In this document: piece after piece, positions 5,929 to 9,079 of the stretch
How the letters are laid out: the number at the start of each line of letters is the position of its first letter
Position numbering within the stretch: position 1 is the stretch's first letter
Assembly: GCA_025054735.1 (NCBI GenBank)
Contig: JANWZG010000137.1
Span: forward strand, 1 to 9,079
Reading direction: 5' to 3'
DNA length: 9,079 nt
From: Cyanobacteriota bacterium
GTDB lineage: Bacteria > Cyanobacteriota > Cyanobacteriia > SKYG9
Position numbers and translations under genes: made by a program
Notes under the pieces: generated by a model
The model's input: only the letters and a program-made list of their open reading frames with translations
Database searches by the model: none
What the model was told of the DNA's origin: nothing

Positions 5929-5953
5929 TATGGTCAAATAGTGGGATAAGGTC

Positions 5954-6163
5954 ATGGTTAAAGATGGTCAACAACGATCGCTACCCAACATCCAACAACT
6001 GATTCGTGAAGTGATTAACTCTGGCAAGCTCACCCGTCAGGAGTATATGGCGCTGACCTTGGCGATGTTATCGAATCAGCGTCTTTCAGAGGACGATCGC
6101 CAACAAATTAACCGTGTGTTTGACAATATTCAAACGGCTCAAATCAAGATTGTTGATTCCTGA
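5954..6163 (+). CDS. small conserved-looking cyanobacterial protein, function unknown
   Basis: A 69-residue soluble protein, predicted mostly helical, with no signal peptide or membrane segment. It has three parts: a basic N-terminus, the segment PNIQQLIREVINSGKLTRQE (helix and turn), and LSEDDRQQINRVFDNIQTAQ, a second charged helix ending in the hydrophobic tail IKIVD. The layout (two helices separated by LTRQEYMALTLAML) resembles short cyanobacterial hypothetical proteins that I know by appearance but cannot name. The ATG is preceded by GGGATAAGG, with AAGG only 2 bases away, so the ribosome binding site is poorly spaced. It is convergent with the ABC permease gene; only 16 bases separate the two stop codons, within one hairpin. 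The even codon use and helix pattern make it likely real. Confidence 0.78.
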   Translation: MVKDGQQRSLPNIQQLIREVINSGKLTRQEYMALTLAMLSNQRLSEDDRQQINRVFDNIQTAQIKIVDS

Positions 6164-6186
6164 CCAACTAGCATGGTAGTTAGTCA
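6161..6186. terminator. hairpin spanning two convergent stop codons
   Basis: TGAC-C-AACTA (6161-6170) pairs with TAGTT-A-GTCA (6177-6186): nine base pairs with one mismatch around a 6-base loop. The TGA of the small gene and the TAA of the permease gene both lie in the stem. No T run follows on either strand, so if it stops transcription it does so weakly or with help; it may also protect 3' ends. Confidence 0.4.
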
Positions 6187-7256
6187 CCGTCAGCCTGCCC
6201 AAGGCGTTGCTCAATGGCTAGTCCTATGGCAATGAACAGTACCGTTAACCCTTGGATAGCATAGACAATGGTGACAGGTACTCCAGCACTGCGTTGCATA
6301 ACGTTAGCACCACCATTCAAGGCAGCAAAAAATAGCGATGTGAGGATCACGCCAATAACACTACCTCGACTGAGAAAGGCAATCGCAATTGCATCGAACC
6401 CATAACCCGGCGAAAATTTTTCAAACAGACGATGCTTGAGTCCCATGACCTCACCCGCACCTGCTAGTCCTGCTAGTCCACCTGCTAGGGTTAGGGCCAG
6501 TACGATTGTCCGCGCAACTGAAATTCCCGCATAACGAGCAGCCGTTGGATTGCGACCCACAACATCAATTTGGTAGCCTAAGGCAGATTTTTGCAAACCA
6601 ATCCAGAGGACGATCGCTGCCACGAGACCTAATATCACCCCAGCATGGGCTTGGCTCTGGGGCAAGATAATGGGCAACCATGCCGACGGTGCCAACAACG
6701 GACTAAAGGGACTAGGAGCCTTGGGTTCCATCAGTGGGCCTTGCACCAGATAGCTAATCAGATTCAACCCGATGTAATTTAGTAACAAGGTTGTAATCAC
6801 TTCATTGACACCCCGCACGGCCTTCAGATATCCCGGTATAAATCCCCAGATGGCACCAAACAGAAAACCAGTTACCAGAGCCAGCGGCAGGTGAATGATA
6901 GTGGGTAATCCCTTTACGTAAAGCCCTACAAGAGCACTTCCCAGCCCCCCCAGATAGATTTGTCCTTCACCACCAATGTTGAACTGCCCAGCCCGGAGGG
7001 CCACTAGCACCCCTAAGCTACTAAACAAGAGTGGCGATAGCTTGGTTAGAGTGTTGCCTAGACCGTAGTAGTTGAACAATGATTCGGTAAAGAGGATGCC
7101 ATAGGCTCGAAGGGGATTCACGCCTACCAAGCTGATTAGCCCAGCTCCAACCAAGAGCGCTGCTAAAATTGCTACCAAGGGTGTGAAAAGCGATCGGCCC
7201 TTGACCAATATAGTCATGATGCCCATGGAATGAGATGATTTGGGGATGAAAACCAT
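6180..7256 (-). CDS. ABC transporter permease, nucleoside/sugar (BmpB/YufP) type
   Basis: Inner-membrane permease of the branched-chain amino acid/ribose-type family (BPD_transp_2), subgroup of guanosine/nucleoside importers such as YufP/BmpB. The 358-residue protein has about nine hydrophobic segments. Diagnostic motifs: ALRAGQFNIGGEGQIYLGG at 86-104, VNEVITTLLLNYIGLNL at 150-166, GRNPTAARYAGI at 234-245 and GGLAGLAGAGEVMG at 259-272. Such systems normally comprise a BMP lipoprotein, a ~500-residue double ATPase and two permeases; none of these partners lies next to it. It is third in a minus-strand cluster, 79 bases after the ATPase stop. The start is uncertain: ATG at 7256 has no Shine-Dalgarno, and in-frame ATG codons at 7226 and 7217 (residues 11 and 14) are equally possible and closer to the first helix. 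Confidence 0.93.
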   Translation of the reverse strand: MVFIPKSSHSMGIMTILVKGRSLFTPLVAILAALLVGAGLISLVGVNPLRAYGILFTESLFNYYGLGNTLTKLSPLLFSSLGVLVALRAGQFNIGGEGQIYLGGLGSALVGLYVKGLPTIIHLPLALVTGFLFGAIWGFIPGYLKAVRGVNEVITTLLLNYIGLNLISYLVQGPLMEPKAPSPFSPLLAPSAWLPIILPQSQAHAGVILGLVAAIVLWIGLQKSALGYQIDVVGRNPTAARYAGISVARTIVLALTLAGGLAGLAGAGEVMGLKHRLFEKFSPGYGFDAIAIAFLSRGSVIGVILTSLFFAALNGGANVMQRSAGVPVTIVYAIQGLTVLFIAIGLAIEQRLGQADGD

Positions 7257-7335
7257 AGGGGAACGAAGTTATCAAGAACATTAGACTAGCATTAGGGCAT
7301 TGGTGACTGGCGGCAACAGCACCTTTCTGCGGGGA

Positions 7336-8115
7336 TTAGGCCAAGGGTAGCCCGTTGTCACGGGTTTGCAGACAATCTAGAAATGCCTGCGCTTCTGGCT
7401 CAGGTGAGGCTAAAAACTCCTCTGGCGTACCCAATACGATCAGTTGACCGTTGTGCATCAGGCCAATACGAGTAGCTAGGCGAAAGGCCTCTTGGATGTC
7501 GTGGGTAACAAAGACGATCGTTTTGCCCAAGGCAGTTTGCAAGCGCTGTAGCTGACGTTGTAAGTCTAGGCGGGTAATGGGATCTAGAGCAGCAAAGGGT
7601 TCATCCATTAGCATTAGGGGAGGATCTGCAGCCAAGGCACGGGCAACCCCGACCCGCTGGCGCTGCCCCCCCGATAGTTGATGGGGATAGCGATCAGCAA
7701 ATTGACTAGGATCTAGCCCTACCATATGGAGTAACTCATGCACACGGGCTTTAACCTGCAATGATTTCCAGCCTAACAATGTGGGAACTAGTCCTATATT
7801 CCGTTCGATGGTGAAATGGGGAAATAGTCCAGTTTCCTGAATCACATAGCCAATCTGTCGTCGAAGCTGAATAGCATCCCAGGCGATCGTTGGTTTTCCC
7901 TGTACCCAGACTTCACCACTAGTCGGTGTCAAGAGGTGATTAATCAGTTTCATGGTCGTGGTTTTACCGCTACCACTGCGCCCCAGAAGCACCAATACTT
8001 CACCCCTATAGACTTGGAAGGTCAGATCCCTAAGGAGGGTACGAGCAGCCACCTGGTAACTCACATGCCGAAACTCAACTACTTGACCAGCAGCACTGGT
8101 GGTACTTGAAACCAT
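7336..8115 (-). CDS. ABC transporter ATPase, OpuBA/YehX (quaternary amine) type
   Basis: Cytosolic ATP-binding subunit that powers an importer. All motifs are intact in 259 residues: Walker A GRSGSGKTT at 45-53, Q-loop GYVIQETGLFPH at 89-100, signature LSGGQRQRVG at 147-156, Walker B LMLMDEP at 167-173, D-loop AALD and switch His at 205 (VTHD). The pieces LRRQIGYVIQETGLFPHFTI, NIGLVP and DRYPHQLSGGQ are typical of the glycine betaine/choline/carnitine ATPases (OpuBA, OpuCA, YehX). The C-terminal CBS domains of OpuBA and OpuCA are missing, so the osmotic sensing of those relatives is not expected here. ATG at 8115 has no Shine-Dalgarno, because a TAGATTTAGT tandem repeat occupies that place. 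It follows the DUF4126 gene by 20 bases and is probably co-transcribed; its own permease and binding protein are not in the window. Confidence 0.93.
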   Translation of the reverse strand: MVSSTTSAAGQVVEFRHVSYQVAARTLLRDLTFQVYRGEVLVLLGRSGSGKTTTMKLINHLLTPTSGEVWVQGKPTIAWDAIQLRRQIGYVIQETGLFPHFTIERNIGLVPTLLGWKSLQVKARVHELLHMVGLDPSQFADRYPHQLSGGQRQRVGVARALAADPPLMLMDEPFAALDPITRLDLQRQLQRLQTALGKTIVFVTHDIQEAFRLATRIGLMHNGQLIVLGTPEEFLASPEPEAQAFLDCLQTRDNGLPLA

Positions 8116-8120
8116 AGATT

Positions 8121-8140
8121 TAGATTTAGTTAGATTTAGT
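8121..8140. repeat. 10-base tandem repeat (TAGATTTAGT x2) at gene junction
   Basis: Two exact copies lie head to tail, preceded by a partial copy (TAGATT at 8115-8120). The repeat fills the gap between the ATPase start and the DUF4126 stop; the DUF4126 stop codon (8136-8138) lies in the second copy. Gain or loss of a unit would change the spacing of the two genes. Confidence 0.7.
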
Positions 8141-8735
8141 CAGGATTTTGTTTATACCGACGGGGTTGATTACGATGGTGAGAATCTGCCTGCTCAACAT
8201 ACCACCGTCGCCATTCCACTGAGCTACGGAGCGCAAACCACAATAGTAGCATCGCAACAATGCCACCTTGCTGTGGTTCTTGAAAGGCAAAAATCACCAG
8301 CGCAACACACAGCATATCTTGGAGCAAAACGACCCAAAGGGGTAGCCCGCGCAGGCGATAAAACCAACCCACCTGCACCAATTGCATCACAAGCGCTAGT
8401 AAGGCACACACTGTAGCAATGATGCTAGTCAGCCAACTGGGAATGTCTGTAGCTTGAACGATCGCCACGCCCATAATGGCTCCGACAATTGGGCTAAAGC
8501 CTAGTTGCACGAATTGCAAAATGCGTTGCCCTAGCAGTTGAGTCGATGCTAGCAGCTCAAACAGCGACCAACTCACCAGCACACCAATCACAATCGGGGG
8601 AGCGATCGCATTCAAAATCGGTACCTCGTACCAAAGGTTGTCGCCGCTCATAAGACCAATCAACAACAGCGGCAATGCAATACGTCCAACGCCCACAGCA
8701 GCAGCAGCAGACAGGGCAGCGAGGAGTTCAATCAT
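8136..8735 (-). CDS. DUF4126 family membrane protein
   Basis: A 199-residue integral membrane protein of the DUF4126 family, function unknown. It begins MIELLAALSAAAAVGVGRIA, with the Ala/Gly-rich first helix of the family, followed by about five further hydrophobic segments and motifs VLVSWSLFELLAS, FSPIVGAIMG and QVGWFYRLRGLPLW. The C-terminal 25 residues are hydrophilic and basic (HHRNQPRRYKQ) and probably cytosolic. ATG at 8735 is preferred over an upstream in-frame TTG (8747), because relatives known to me begin at this methionine; neither has a good Shine-Dalgarno. It is the first gene of the minus-strand cluster, 20 bases before the ATPase gene. The association with the transporter genes may be functional or only positional. 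Confidence 0.88.
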   Translation of the reverse strand: MIELLAALSAAAAVGVGRIALPLLLIGLMSGDNLWYEVPILNAIAPPIVIGVLVSWSLFELLASTQLLGQRILQFVQLGFSPIVGAIMGVAIVQATDIPSWLTSIIATVCALLALVMQLVQVGWFYRLRGLPLWVVLLQDMLCVALVIFAFQEPQQGGIVAMLLLWFALRSSVEWRRWYVEQADSHHRNQPRRYKQNPD

Positions 8736-8996
8736 AACTGTTGTCAAGTGCAGATGACGATGCTAACACCAGTGCCAACAGAAACTAGTTCGCAGCGGAC
8801 AATTAGCAGATTCCCTTTAATTTAATGTTACATGCTTGGTCAACGATGCCCACAGGGCACCACACTATTTTCTAGACAAAACTCTAAAGGTCATTGTGGT
8901 GACTACTCTTGGCTGTGGCTAAATTTTTCATGGAACCTTGAGTCTTCTGCACGAGCCTCTAACGGCAACCATGTACTAATTAAGCAAGTTGTTGCC

Positions 8997-9079
8997 ATGG
9001 CCGCTAAGATGAAAATTGACCACTCCTACAGGTCACTAAAGGCGTTGCTGCGCAGAAATATAACTCTCGTGCTTGAGCT
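8997..9079 (+). CDS. possible gene start running off the right edge
   Basis: An open plus-strand frame begins at ATG 8997 (MAAKMKIDHSYRSLKALLRR...) and reaches the window end without a stop. A second ATG at 9009 is in frame. The frame is open further back to an ATG at 8832, so more than 80 codons carry no stop, but the earlier part (MLGQRCPQGTTLFSRQ...) looks less protein-like. A basic patch followed by ITLVLE would suit the start of a membrane segment, but too little is visible to name a family. No clear ribosome binding site is seen; AAG at 8982-8984 is the only purine cluster near 8997. Confidence 0.33.
   Translation, partial: MAAKMKIDHSYRSLKALLRRNITLVLE

Larger units (their letters stand above)
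5067..5953. other. decay zone without an intact gene
   Basis: About 890 bases with remnants rather than genes: the two minus-strand pseudogenes listed separately, a palindromic hairpin (5668-5705), two HIP1 octamers and a tandem repeat (5879-5928). A short minus-strand stretch starting at an ATG at 5638 (MLDLQDFSAL, stop, QEELYLRLTLLQLHEL, stop) also looks protein-like and may be another remnant. From 5704 to 5874 the minus strand has a 57-codon open stretch that I do not recognise. Confidence 0.55.

Noticed and set aside
8736..8747. In-frame TTG at 8747 as start of the DUF4126 gene
   Set aside because: It adds only four residues before the family-typical MIELLAAL start and has no Shine-Dalgarno.
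1..9079. CRISPR array, tRNA, rRNA or complete transposase
   Set aside because: No regularly spaced repeats, no cloverleaf or rRNA core, and no DDE/serine recombinase frame were seen on either strand.

Overview
The window looks like chromosomal DNA of a cyanobacterium. The octamer GCGATCGC (HIP1), typical of cyanobacterial genomes, occurs five times. The sepF-proC gene pair has the cyanobacterial type of SepF, and several encoded proteins (a DUF4126 membrane protein, a 69-residue small protein) resemble families I know mainly from cyanobacteria. The exact genus cannot be told from the sequence. No tRNA, rRNA, CRISPR array, complete insertion sequence or prophage gene was seen.

Layout. (1) 1-1203, plus: 3' part of a ClC chloride channel/antiporter with two C-terminal CBS domains. 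(2) 1204-2190: about 1 kb without a convincing gene, holding short repeats and promoter-like sites, plus one doubtful minus-strand 62-codon frame with a perfect ribosome binding site. (3) 2191-3727, plus: sepF (Z-ring anchoring) and proC (last step of proline synthesis), separated by a terminator-like hairpin just before the proC ribosome binding site. (4) 3728-4052: intergenic, with a G/C hairpin and a tandem repeat. (5) 4053-5066, minus: a multi-pass membrane protein with a cytosolic-type CxxC...CxxC knuckle, function unknown. (6) 5067-5953: a decay zone. It holds a recognisable fragment of a HepT-like (DUF86) toxin with an in-frame stop and a lost catalytic arginine, a second degenerate frame, a palindromic dispersed-repeat type hairpin and a tandem repeat. 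(7) 5954-6163, plus: a small conserved-looking acidic/basic helical protein. (8) 6180-8735, minus: a three-gene cluster, read in the order DUF4126 membrane protein, OpuBA-like ABC ATPase, nucleoside/sugar-type ABC permease. (9) 8748-9079: mostly non-coding, with a possible gene start running off the right edge.

How the genes fit together. sepF and proC form a conserved neighbourhood in cyanobacteria, where pipX and pipY commonly lie upstream; here they are absent and a long leader or intergenic region takes their place. The ABC cluster is a mixed set: the ATPase belongs to the quaternary-amine (OpuBA/YehX) type, while the permease belongs to the BmpB/YufP nucleoside type that normally works with a double-length ATPase. 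They may therefore serve different transporters although they are neighbours. I found no convincing new multi-gene system. The best leads are the hairpin/anti-Shine-Dalgarno arrangement before proC, the mixed ABC cluster, and the toxin-antitoxin graveyard at 5.1-5.9 kb.
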